Positions 7,394-14,134 of a DNA stretch of 22,802 bases are shown in pieces. The stretch is from a bacterium (GTDB taxonomy: Bacteria > Patescibacteriota > Saccharimonadia > Saccharimonadales > JACDBH01). The stretch spans positions 1-22,802 of the forward strand of contig JAKQIK010000070.1 in assembly GCA_029557395.1 (NCBI GenBank). The letters run 5' to 3'. The position numbers and the translations under genes are program-made. Positions within the stretch are counted from its first letter, which is position 1. Every line of letters begins with the position of its first letter. The notes beneath the pieces were generated by a model. The model ran no database searches and was not told the origin of the DNA. It saw only the letters and a program-made list of their open reading frames with translations.

Positions 7394-7416
7394 ATAAACT
7401 AAAATGGAGCGTCGTT

Positions 7417-8736
7417 ATGATGCGGAAAATACGCAAAATAAAAGAGCTCAAGATACCTGTCATAAAGTTGCCGAAACAACTAAATATTCCAATAAACCCA
7501 AAACTTGTTGGTGAAATTCTATTCTACAAAGATAAACGTATTACTCTTTTCTTGGAGCTTTCTCTAGAAAAAAGACTTGAGTTACTGAGATCTATCACGA
7601 TTAGCGTCAAACGCGACATATTAATGCATGTTCCAGAGGTAGACCTTGCAGAAATCTTAGAATCAGTAGACCCAGATGAAGCCACGGATATGCTTCAACT
7701 ACTCACTAACAACAAGCGTGAAAAAGTTCTACTACTAGTAAGCCTGGATCTACGAGAGTCAATCTCGACTCTACTAGAGTTTGATGCAGAAACAGCGGCT
7801 GGACTCATGACACTAGACTATGTACAGGTTAGTACAAACGACAATGTCGCTACCGTAGCCAAGAAGTTTAAGCAACATGAACAACGCACTGGTCGCCCAC
7901 CCGTCATACTTGCACTAGATGAAGATAATAAACTTGTTGGTTTCTTGCCTGGACATGAATTAGGCTTCGCTAGAAAAACAGAAATTATCGAAAAATATGT
8001 AAAACGTATGATTACTATCTCCTACGCAGCGACCCACAACGAAGTTATGGATAAATTCGTATCGCACCCACATGCCAAAGTTGCTGTGCTAAACGATTCT
8101 GGGATGGTCATGGGCATTATTTATTCAGATGACATAATTAAACTAGTACAAGAAACCGAAGCTTCATCGCTATACGATTTTGCCGGTATCCACGAAGAGG
8201 AAACAGTCTCGGATAATGCCAGATTCAAGGTAAAAAATAGATATAAATGGCTAATTATCAACCTTGCTACCGCTTTTTTGGCCTCGTTTGTAGTTAGTAG
8301 ATTTGAAGACACGTTATCCGCCTATGTACTGTTGGCTGTATATATGCCTATTGTTGCTGGGATGGGTGGCAACGCCGCCACACAGACACTGGCTGTACTC
8401 GTGCGAGGTATTGCTCTCAAACAAATAGAGCTCAGCACTGCCTGGAAGGCATTGCGCAATGAAATCGTAGCTGGTTTTATCAATGGCCTTATCAATGGAG
8501 TTCTGGTTGCTTCCGTAGTACTAATAATTAACAAAGATGCAAAAATCGCCCTAATACTGGGGCTAGCTATGGTTATCAATCTAGTGGTTGCTGGATTTTT
8601 TGGCACTCTAGTGCCCCTTATAATGTCAAAGCTTGGCAAAGACCCAGCCGCTTCAGCGACTATTTTTATTACGACTGCTACCGACGTCCTTGGATTTTTA
8701 GTATTTTTGAGCCTTGCTACTATTATTCTACAGTAG
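7417..8736 (+). CDS. mgtE: Magnesium transporter MgtE
   Basis: MgtE is a homodimeric Mg2+ channel gated by cytoplasmic Mg2+. The 439-residue protein has all three parts: the N-domain (DPDEATDMLQLL 86-97, FDAETAAGLMT 122-132), a CBS pair (about 133-255, with VILALDEDNKLVGFLPG and VAVLNDSGMVMGII), and a five-helix pore domain (about 278-438). The pore signatures are GMGGNAATQTLAVLVRGIAL (315-334) and KDPAASATIFITTATDVLGF (408-427), with Asp423 at the position of the pore aspartate. The start has GGAG at good spacing; the preceding terminator isolates the gene. Confidence 0.95.
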   Translation: MMRKIRKIKELKIPVIKLPKQLNIPINPKLVGEILFYKDKRITLFLELSLEKRLELLRSITISVKRDILMHVPEVDLAEILESVDPDEATDMLQLLTNNKREKVLLLVSLDLRESISTLLEFDAETAAGLMTLDYVQVSTNDNVATVAKKFKQHEQRTGRPPVILALDEDNKLVGFLPGHELGFARKTEIIEKYVKRMITISYAATHNEVMDKFVSHPHAKVAVLNDSGMVMGIIYSDDIIKLVQETEASSLYDFAGIHEEETVSDNARFKVKNRYKWLIINLATAFLASFVVSRFEDTLSAYVLLAVYMPIVAGMGGNAATQTLAVLVRGIALKQIELSTAWKALRNEIVAGFINGLINGVLVASVVLIINKDAKIALILGLAMVINLVVAGFFGTLVPLIMSKLGKDPAASATIFITTATDVLGFLVFLSLATIILQ

Positions 8737-8786
8737 ATTTTTCATCTGTTAGATGGTAGAATAACACCTGTTCAAACAAATAGTTT

Positions 8787-8863
<77 letters not shown>

Positions 8864-8869
8864 AAATGC

Positions 8870-8988
8870 AACTTTTTGCGGAAATGTCGCCCGAAAGGGC
8901 GATTTTTTCTTTGGTTTTAGTGGAGTTCTACAACTCTACTAGAACCTATTTTTAGGAAAATGCTGAATTGAGTAAACACGCCGTTTGC
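8870..8988 (+). repeat. Left terminal inverted repeat of cassette 1
   Basis: This segment matches 10561-10673 in inverted orientation. The innermost 47 bases (8942-8988) agree at 45 positions, including GGAAAATGCTGAATTGAGTA. Further out, short conserved blocks (AACTTTT, GGAAAT, TTTTTCTTTGG) flank a hairpin whose stem sequence differs between the arms while the fold is kept. Confidence 0.85.
8887..8908 (+). terminator. Terminator behind tRNA-Arg, inside the cassette arm
   Basis: TCGCCC-GAAA-GGGCGA followed by TTTTTT is a textbook rho-independent terminator. It lies within the left arm, so it stops tRNA-Arg transcription and blocks read-through into the cassette. Confidence 0.9.
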
Positions 8989-9011
8989 TACCTAAAAGTT
9001 GTGTCACTCAA

Positions 9012-9320
9012 TTAACGTCGTGGTATTCCGTTTGTGCTACCCGGTGCATCTTTTTGTTTATCCGCAATAGGTCCATCTTCCACTAACTTGCCATTGGCTT
9101 CCAACACTCTGGTGTACACTATGAGCTCTTCTTCGCTCACAACTATATTGTCACGATTTAGTAGCTCGCGCATCCCTGCTTCAATCATATTATCCACTCC
9201 CCTAGTCCCAGTACCGAGATTTTCTGCAAGCTCCCTAGCTATTCGTAGATCTTTTATCTTGTCGCGCAGTTGTTCTACGGTATAATTGGAATATTCAGTG
9301 GTGTCGTCCGACATTTTCAT
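9012..9320 (-). CDS. Hypothetical protein, small and hydrophilic
   Basis: This is an acidic 102-residue protein without a membrane segment or signal peptide. Residues 13-35 (YTVEQLRDKIKDLRIARELA) and 45-70 are predicted helical from their spacing of charges and leucines; the tail is flexible (KQKDAPGSTNG). AAAGG lies 9 bases before the chosen ATG; a second ATG two codons later is an alternative. It is the last gene before the left arm of cassette 1, and its stop is 24 bases from that arm. No family was recognised. A MITE-like insertion separates it from the genes upstream. Confidence 0.65.
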   Translation of the reverse strand: MKMSDDTTEYSNYTVEQLRDKIKDLRIARELAENLGTGTRGVDNMIEAGMRELLNRDNIVVSEEELIVYTRVLEANGKLVEDGPIADKQKDAPGSTNGIPRR

Positions 9321-9368
9321 AGAATTTTACCTTTCTCGCACATTATAACAAATATTTGTTTGACTTGT

Positions 9369-9493
9369 ATAATTCACCTGACCCACATGCACTTTTTGTC
9401 CTCCAGGGCGCTTTATAGGGAGCCGTTGGCTTGCCTATGGCGCTTGCTCACCCTATCCGGACGTAAAAAGTGCATGTGGGTCAGATAATTCAC
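9369..9493. mobile_element. MITE-like element with 20-base perfect TIRs and 9-base target duplication
   Basis: The element proper is 9378-9484 (107 bases). It begins CTGACCCACATGCACTTTTT and ends with the exact reverse complement (9465-9484). The pairing continues with GTCC/GGAC after a two-base offset, and inner bases (ATAGGGAGC / GCTCACCCTAT) extend the hairpin. It is flanked by direct 9-base repeats ATAATTCAC (9369-9377 and 9485-9493), which fit a transposition target duplication. It has no coding capacity and is inserted between genes of cassette 1. Confidence 0.85.
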
Positions 9494-9577
9494 TCAGCGC
9501 TTTGCTATAAGACAGAAGCACACCCACCCACCAAACTGCTCGGCAAAGGTTTTTGATAGAGAGGTTTTATAAATCTA

Positions 9578-9769
9578 TTAACTACCTATAGTTTCAGTTA
9601 TTTCACGTAATAACTTTCGTATAACACTTAGTAGGTGATTTGGGAACTGAGCGTCGTATTCGTCGCTCTCCAACAGGTTCATCGGCACACCCTTTGTAAA
9701 GCTTGGGTCATATGGATCACTAGACCACCCTTGTATTTCTGATTGCTGTCCCTCGTCTGCTGGTGTCAT
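9578..9769 (-). CDS. Hypothetical protein, 63 residues
   Basis: The protein has an acidic, polar N-terminal half rich in Asp/Ser/Pro (SSDPYDPSF) and a C-terminal helix with alternating hydrophobic and basic residues (HLLSVIRKLLREITETIG, 45-62). The ribosome binding site TAAGGA overlaps the stop codon of the preceding gene 12 bases upstream, so translation is likely coupled. No family was recognised. Tight coupling to the 106-residue protein is the best support for it being real. Confidence 0.6.
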   Translation of the reverse strand: MTPADEGQQSEIQGWSSDPYDPSFTKGVPMNLLESDEYDAQFPNHLLSVIRKLLREITETIGS

Positions 9770-9781
9770 CGTAACTTTTCC

Positions 9782-10102
9782 TTACGATAACATCTGTGGA
9801 AGTATGACGCTATCACGCACACCCGTCACGCCATATTCACCAATCATTGACTGTATCTGATATGCGGTATTGTTGCTCCGTATGTAAATAGTAAGCGTAT
9901 ACATTACTCCACCCCCTTGTTCTTGTGGAATTAGACGCTTAAATAGGCTGTAAACAAACTGAACACCTTTGGGAGACGTTACTGATTTAATTGCTAACAA
10001 GCCACTTTGGTCGTCTATTCCTACCTCGTGAATTGTCGCTATGACGCTCTCATCTTGTCCGAACGGCATAGAAGTATTTGGCTCTATGGTCTGAACAGCC
10101 AT
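9782..10102 (-). CDS. Hypothetical protein, 106 residues
   Basis: This soluble-looking protein has strand-like stretches (ESVIATIHEVGI, GVQFVYSLFKRL, VMYTLTIYIRS) around a Gly-rich turn (EQGGGV) and ends VILPQMLS. AGAGGTG precedes the ATG at very short spacing (about 2-3 bases). It follows the 37-residue peptide gene by 20 bases and is followed 12 bases later by the 63-residue gene, forming a three-gene minus-strand run. No domain was recognised and no catalytic motif is visible. Confidence 0.65.
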   Translation of the reverse strand: MAVQTIEPNTSMPFGQDESVIATIHEVGIDDQSGLLAIKSVTSPKGVQFVYSLFKRLIPQEQGGGVMYTLTIYIRSNNTAYQIQSMIGEYGVTGVRDSVILPQMLS

Positions 10103-10122
10103 AGCACCTCTGTAACCCTGTC

Positions 10123-10236
10123 CTATGATATTAAAAGTGAGCGTATTGGGGACTGCTCTGGTGCTGGTGGCATATCATGCCAGTCGTCAGTAAGAGTGTA
10201 ACTAATGTTTGTTGTTGGTATTGTTATCGCTTTCAT
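10123..10236 (-). CDS. 37-residue peptide, first gene of the cassette 1 operon
   Basis: The frame from ATG 10234-10236 encodes MKAITIPTTNISYTLTDDWH followed by DMPPAPEQSPIRSLLIS and a stop. A perfect TATAAT (10244-10249) lies 7 bases upstream with no ribosome binding site, the same leaderless arrangement seen for folD and the SDR gene. The peptide is polar, Thr/Pro-rich and lacks Cys, so no RiPP class is suggested. Longer versions of this frame upstream would span the promoter and are not favoured. Confidence 0.5.
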   Translation of the reverse strand: MKAITIPTTNISYTLTDDWHDMPPAPEQSPIRSLLIS

Positions 10237-10244
10237 AACCAAAA

Positions 10245-10466
10245 TTATACAACGATTTCTGCAATAATACGATCTATGAAATAGGGTAAAATAGCACCGA
10301 ACGGTATAGTTTTGCAAGTACACCAAAACCAGGCAGTGGTCTTTTTAACTGAGTAAGCTTTTGATGTTAAGCTTTTATCACCAGTCCAACGAAAAGGTAT
10401 TGTAACACCAGTTATTCGCATGAGTAGCTCGGAGTGGGAGATAAAAAGCCCAATAAGTAATAGCAA
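10245..10466 (-). CDS. Possible small membrane protein (weak)
   Basis: An open frame starting at TTG encodes 73 residues with a hydrophobic N-terminus (LLLIGLFISHSELL) and a second hydrophobic C-terminal stretch (IPFGAILPYFIDRIIAEIVV). No ATG start or clear ribosome binding site is present; the frame is open a few codons further upstream (KGRLILY). It could be a truncated or decayed cassette gene. Its stop is 9 bases before the 37-residue gene and overlaps that gene's promoter area. Confidence 0.3.
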   Translation of the reverse strand: MLLLIGLFISHSELLMRITGVTIPFRWTGDKSLTSKAYSVKKTTAWFWCTCKTIPFGAILPYFIDRIIAEIVV

Positions 10467-10560
10467 ATACAGTATTAAGCGCCCTTTTCACTATGTTTAT
10501 TAAAATCTTTTCAGCAAAAACCCTTGTCTAGCAGTTAGAGGACAGGTCAGCACCTGAGTG

Positions 10561-10673
10561 GCAAACGGCGGGTTTACTCAATTCAGCATTTTCCTCAAAA
10601 TAGGTTCTGACATTACCGTACAAGTGTACCAAAGAAAAATGAGCGTAAATACGCTCAAATTTCCCGAAAAGTT
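10561..10673 (-). repeat. Right terminal inverted repeat of cassette 1
   Basis: This is the inverted partner of 8870-8988. It has its own hairpin TGAGCG-TAAATA-CGCTCA (10640-10657), which on the minus strand is followed by TTTTTCTTT and so acts as a terminator pointing into the cassette, mirroring the left arm. Confidence 0.85.
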
Positions 10674-10678
10674 CGTTC

Positions 10679-10855
10679 TTGGTAGAGTTTTACTCCTACG
10701 CTAGAACCTATTTTAGCACGAAGTGCTGAACCAAGCTCCGCCGCCTAGCACGGCAAGCCGTGCTGCGCCCCGCCCAGAAAACCCTTTGCATATTTTTTGA
10801 GATTTCCCCCGCCGAGATTTTTTAATTTGGAAAAGGGTGTTTCTGGTCGGGTCGC
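10679..10855 (+). repeat. Left terminal inverted repeat of cassette 2
   Basis: This 177-base arm matches 12587-12765 inverted, with roughly 15 differences counting small indels. The inner 41 bases (AGATTTTTTAATTTGGAAAA through GGTCGGGTCGC) are identical. It contains nested hairpins AGCAC-GAA-GTGCT and AGCACGGC-AA-GCCGTGCT. Confidence 0.9.
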
Positions 10856-10861
10856 AAATTG

Positions 10862-11743
10862 CTAAACAAGCAATTTTAGAGTGGCAAGATTTTGGATTGG
10901 CGTACCAGTTGAACGGTACACGGAGTATTGTTTATTTTGGTCTATGGTTTTGCCAGTGAGTAGGTCTTTGAGATAAATCAAATCTTGCTTGTCGAATTTC
11001 TGCACGTCTAGTGCGCGCTTCAAGTCTTTTGCGCCTGCCAGCGTCTGCTCCCAGTCAGTAATGATGTTGGCGGCTGTGCTGTCATACACTTCGTCAGGAA
11101 ATTCACCGTGTTCAGTTGATGAGATAAATGAAGCAAGTAGTGCACCTTGCTTGATATTTGCAAGTTGATCATTAGAAAACAGTGATTCTGCTGTTTGCGT
11201 GTGGGCAATAATCACATCATACTGCCCGATATTGTTTACATCACCTGTGTTGATAGACAAATTACTATCCACTGTTGCAGCTTTGATATTAGTTAAATCG
11301 CCGCTGCGGGTTATAATGTCAATGCTGGTTAGTCCAAGTTCAGAAGTAAGTATTTTCGCGCTTTCAGTGGCAATCTTACCAGAGCCAAACAACAGAACTT
11401 TTTTATCGACAAGGCTACTAACACCGATTGCTTGTAGTACAACTGCACTCATAGCGGCGGTACGCTTGGAAACATAGCTGTCAAACTCAATGTTTAATAG
11501 TTGTTCGCCCGCCTCAAAGACTACGGCATAATGCGGGGCTTTGTTGCTGATAACATCAAACGGACTAAATGTATGATAGAAACGCGGTGGCTTATCACCG
11601 AGAGGCTCAACGGCGATCTGATTGAAGTAATCACCCAAAAACTTGCCGTCTTTGACAAACTCAGGAACGTGCTTGTCAAAGAAATAGCTGTCTTGGTCAA
11701 TAAATGTTTGCTTTATGCTTGTTAATAATTTCGAATAATCCAT
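10862..11743 (-). CDS. Ornithine cyclodeaminase / mu-crystallin family protein
   Basis: The NAD(P)-binding core reads KKVLLFGSGKIATESAKIL (114-132), preceded by the family's conserved RTAAMSA helix (94-100). The C-terminal VYRSTGTPIQNLA (275-287) corresponds to the family signature (f/y-x-S-x-G-x-x-x-Q-D-L). At 293 residues it is slightly short for the family (about 310-350). Members include ornithine and lysine cyclodeaminases, ketimine reductases, and alanine or opine-type dehydrogenases, so the substrate cannot be fixed. Translation is coupled to the SDR gene: its ATG is 2 bases after that stop, with AAAGGG inside the SDR end. The pair probably acts in one small-molecule pathway (inference). 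Confidence 0.82.
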   Translation of the reverse strand: MDYSKLLTSIKQTFIDQDSYFFDKHVPEFVKDGKFLGDYFNQIAVEPLGDKPPRFYHTFSPFDVISNKAPHYAVVFEAGEQLLNIEFDSYVSKRTAAMSAVVLQAIGVSSLVDKKVLLFGSGKIATESAKILTSELGLTSIDIITRSGDLTNIKAATVDSNLSINTGDVNNIGQYDVIIAHTQTAESLFSNDQLANIKQGALLASFISSTEHGEFPDEVYDSTAANIITDWEQTLAGAKDLKRALDVQKFDKQDLIYLKDLLTGKTIDQNKQYSVYRSTGTPIQNLATLKLLV

Positions 11744-11745
11744 AG

Positions 11746-12486
11746 TTATTTACCCTTTATCGCATAGCCGCCGTCAGCCAAAAAGTCAGAGCCGGTAATG
11801 TAACTTGCCTCGTCAGAGGCTAGAAACAACACAAGTGGCGCGATTTCCTCTGTTTTGGCTATGCACCCTAAAATTGTGCCATCATTTATGCGTGTAAAAG
11901 TTTCCTCGTTCCAGTCGTTTACTTGGTCGGTTTCAACATAGCCAGGCGAAACGGTGTTAAATCTAACGCCCTTGTCGCCATAGGTTTTAGCGAGTGCCTT
12001 TGTTAGCGATATGATACCTGCCTTTGTTGTCGCAAAGGTCAGTGTGCTAGTGGTAGCAAGATTATATTGCCCCTTTATGGACGCAATATTTATTACACTT
12101 CCTCTTTGTTGTTCCAGCATTTTTGGTAATACGGCTTGTGTTACGTGCAGCGTTCCGAGAACATTGGTGCGATATTCATCAATGGCTTTGTCGTCATCTA
12201 CGTCACTGATGTCTTTCAGAAAATTGCGGGCAACGCCCGCATTATTTACTAACACATCAATAGTACCGACATCATTAAGTAGATTTGTTATTGCTTCGTG
12301 CGTTGCCTTCTTGTCAGCAACATCAAAAACAACTTTCAGCGAGCCGTCCAACTCCTGCTGTGTTTTGTTTAATTCCTCGCTATCTGATTTACCGTGAACT
12401 ACTACTTTGTAACCTTGCTTATGTGCAAGAATGGCGATTGCCTTACCAATACCTCTACTTGAACCAGTTATGAGAATAGTTTTCAT
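11746..12486 (-). CDS. Short-chain dehydrogenase/reductase (FabG-like), catalytic Tyr replaced by Phe
   Basis: This is a classical SDR of 246 residues: cofactor motif TGSSRGIG (7-14), NNAG (81-84), Asn109, Ser136 in NIASIKGQ, then the active-site segment and PGYVET (181-186), with the usual C-terminal ADGGYAI. In the YxxxK motif the residue is Phe151 (TFATTK, codon TTT), with Lys155 kept. Tyr is the proton donor in this family, so classical oxidoreductase activity is doubtful; a scaffold, altered chemistry or recent decay are options. It is first in the cassette 2 operon. A perfect TATAAT lies 7 bases before the ATG and no ribosome binding site is present, which suggests a leaderless message. 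Confidence 0.88.
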   Translation of the reverse strand: MKTILITGSSRGIGKAIAILAHKQGYKVVVHGKSDSEELNKTQQELDGSLKVVFDVADKKATHEAITNLLNDVGTIDVLVNNAGVARNFLKDISDVDDDKAIDEYRTNVLGTLHVTQAVLPKMLEQQRGSVINIASIKGQYNLATTSTLTFATTKAGIISLTKALAKTYGDKGVRFNTVSPGYVETDQVNDWNEETFTRINDGTILGCIAKTEEIAPLVLFLASDEASYITGSDFLADGGYAIKGK

Positions 12487-12493
12487 TATCTAA

Positions 12494-12499
12494 ATTATA
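12494..12499 (-). promoter_or_regulatory. -10 box of the cassette 2 operon
   Basis: The minus strand reads TATAAT, then seven bases, then the SDR ATG. It lies inside the cassette, between the genes and the right arm, so the operon carries its own promoter. Confidence 0.65.
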
Positions 12500-12538
12500 A
12501 CAGATTTTACTCTGTTTAATGTGTTGCTTGCGACACAT

Positions 12539-12586
12539 AGCGGCTTTGCCGCTCCGAGCCACGCCGACTGTCTGCCAAAGGCAGAC
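12539..12586. repeat. Two GC-rich hairpins next to the right arm of cassette 2
   Basis: AGCGGC-TTT-GCCGCT (12539-12553) and GTCTGCC-AAA-GGCAGAC (12570-12586) are perfect short stem-loops upstream of the SDR promoter and directly inside the right arm. Neither has a U-run, so they are not ordinary terminators. Confidence 0.7.
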
Positions 12587-12765
12587 GCGACCCGACCAGA
12601 AACACCCTTTTCCAAATTAAAAAATCTTGGCGGGGGGAAATTCAAAAAATGCAAAGGCTGGTTTTTTCTGGCGGGGCGCAGCACGGCTTGCCGTGCTAGG
12701 CGGCGGGGCTTGGTTCAGCACTTCGTGCTAAAGCAGGTTCTAGCTTAGGAGTAAAACCCTACCAA
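12587..12765 (-). repeat. Right terminal inverted repeat of cassette 2
   Basis: This is the 179-base partner of 10679-10855. It has the same nested hairpins and an identical inner 41 bases. Outer end reads TTGGTAGGGTTTTACTCCTA on the minus strand. Confidence 0.9.
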
Positions 12766-12823
12766 TTAGGAAAAATATTGTATATTTGATTATTCTAGTG
12801 CATCATGGTATACTACTGATAAT

Positions 12824-13024
12824 ATGGAAAACCCAGCAAAAACTCACCAAGAGCGAAGGGCGGTCGAACCCCACAGATTCAGGAATGCCGTTCGTTACAT
12901 GTTGAATTTGGTGAGAAGTACACCTCAAGATTTGCCAAAGCTTGCCAATGGTAGACCTATTGTTATTGGCGCAGAGCTAAACCCCCAAACCAAACTACAC
13001 ACTGACAATATTCAACCGGAATAA
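12824..13024 (+). CDS. Hypothetical protein, 66 residues
   Basis: This basic protein (RRAVEPHRFRNAVRYMLNLV, about 12-31) probably has one amphipathic helix, with a polar tail. TATACT (12809-12814) lies 9 bases before the ATG, matching the leaderless promoter pattern of neighbouring genes. Its 3' end overlaps the convergent acidic gene by 30 bases. It lies just outside cassette 2. No family was recognised; the promoter placement is the main support. Confidence 0.45.
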   Translation: MENPAKTHQERRAVEPHRFRNAVRYMLNLVRSTPQDLPKLANGRPIVIGAELNPQTKLHTDNIQPE

Positions 13025-14134
13025 TCTAAATATCGCAAACTTACCCAAAATATATGGTATGGCCTGTTTCGTTGATGAACTATTACCAAAATATTGAGTG
13101 ACTGATTGGTCTAGCTTAATCTCATGAGTTCCAATGTCACTAGCCCTACTGTCATCGAACTCATGCTCATCAAGAGATAATTTGCTACTTAGTTTTTCTT
13201 TGACTAACAGCTCTATTACTCTATCAATAACCGCATCTTCTGAATCATAGCCCAACGCCTTGAGAACTTTTGATACCTCTGCCCTCAATGTATCAATGTG
13301 ATTTATATCATTGATATTTATCACAATATCTTTCATGCTGTCTGGTCGTTCACAAATCTCGTCAGATATTTCATCTATCAACCCTTTGACAATCTCCATG
13401 GAGAATATTGATTCACTATATAGCTTATAATCATCTATGTTCTCTATTTGTTGATTTATTATCTGCGAGAAGCTCTGCTGTTCTATATCTAGATTTTCTA
13501 CGCCTAGTTTTTTATCAACCTGACTTTTTTCTTCAATCGAATAATTCAGACCTATGAATTCTATCACCGGAATCATCGGCTCGATAATAGCATCCAAGCC
13601 CTCTACTGAGTCTTGAGGTGACGTAGTACTTTCGCTAGTCACATGATCTGGAATATCAAAAGTATGGGCAATATCTTCGTCGGTTCCCACTGATACATAT
13701 ACCGTCTTATGTACAGATTCAATATCAATAGCAGGGCTACTGCTATATGTTTCAATGTTTGTATCACGTACAATAGGTTCTTTTTCATCAGTGGCTAAAA
13801 AACCGACATCTTCTGATACTACTTGATTGATTTCCTGTATTGTTTCTGTGGTACTACTGCTGTCTTTGCTATTATCATCAGACTCTACTGGAACTGGGCT
13901 ATTTTGGACTATCTTATCTATCTGTACTACCTGATTATCATCAGCTAATACGTCTTTTGCTTGATCTAATGAACCTATATGATTAACAACTTCATCAGAT
14001 ATATTAATTGGAGTAGTATGAATACTCTCATCTTTCTCAGTATTACCTTTATACCGAGTATCAAAGGTACTGTCTGTAATATTTGGCTGATTTCCTTTGC
14101 GACGAACTAAAGGGTTTTGGTTGTTTTTGGAGCT
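12995..14134 (-). CDS. Acidic protein, -1 frame continuation (likely C-terminal part of a frameshifted gene)
   Basis: This frame is open for 379 codons from 14134 to the stop at 12995 but has no ATG, GTG or TTG until a GTG at 13690, which lacks a ribosome binding site. It therefore looks like a continuation of the upstream 108-residue frame, entered by a -1 shift at T TTT TTA (14134-14140). The product is rich in Asp, Glu, Ser, Thr, Asn and Ile throughout, before and after the GTG, with repeated low-complexity stretches. The last 140 residues look more folded (SMEIVKGLIDEISDEICERP; LRAEVSKVLKALGY). No domain was recognised. The joined protein would be about 479 residues. Confidence 0.65.
   Translation of the reverse strand, partial: SSKNNQNPLVRRKGNQPNITDSTFDTRYKGNTEKDESIHTTPINISDEVVNHIGSLDQAKDVLADDNQVVQIDKIVQNSPVPVESDDNSKDSSSTTETIQEINQVVSEDVGFLATDEKEPIVRDTNIETYSSSPAIDIESVHKTVYVSVGTDEDIAHTFDIPDHVTSESTTSPQDSVEGLDAIIEPMIPVIEFIGLNYSIEEKSQVDKKLGVENLDIEQQSFSQIINQQIENIDDYKLYSESIFSMEIVKGLIDEISDEICERPDSMKDIVININDINHIDTLRAEVSKVLKALGYDSEDAVIDRVIELLVKEKLSSKLSLDEHEFDDSRASDIGTHEIKLDQSVTQYFGNSSSTKQAIPYILGKFAIFRLFRLNIVSV

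Larger units (their letters stand above)
8870..10673. mobile_element. Cassette 1: inverted-repeat-bounded element of small unknown genes
   Basis: A 1.8 kb unit has imperfect inverted repeats of 119 and 113 bases at its ends and starts 7 bases after tRNA-Arg. All supported genes inside run on the minus strand. No transposase or integrase frame is present, so any movement would need an enzyme supplied elsewhere. It abuts cassette 2 with a 5-base gap, and all four arms share CTAGAACCTATTTT followed about 8 bases later by TGCTGAA. No clear target duplication was found. Confidence 0.7.
10679..12765. mobile_element. Cassette 2: long-TIR element carrying an SDR / cyclodeaminase-family operon
   Basis: A 2.1 kb unit is bounded by 177/179-base inverted repeats, with two minus-strand genes whose stop codon lies 6 bases from the left arm. 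No transposase is present. Flanks show no obvious target duplication. The arms and the promoter-side region are GC-rich and packed with hairpins, unlike the AT-rich surroundings, which supports foreign origin. The core motif of the arms is shared with cassette 1. Confidence 0.75.

Noticed and set aside
7380..7416. Mg2+ riboswitch upstream of mgtE
   Set aside because: The terminator, -10 box and start codon leave a leader of under 40 bases, too short for an M-box.
10007..10201. Plus-strand frame of 64 codons opposite the 106- and 37-residue genes
   Set aside because: It is antisense to two coupled genes with good signals and has no promoter or ribosome binding site.
10679..12765. CRISPR or integron attC array suggested by many short hairpins
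   Set aside because: The hairpins differ in sequence, are not regularly spaced, and there is no cas or intI gene; the arms pair as one inverted repeat.
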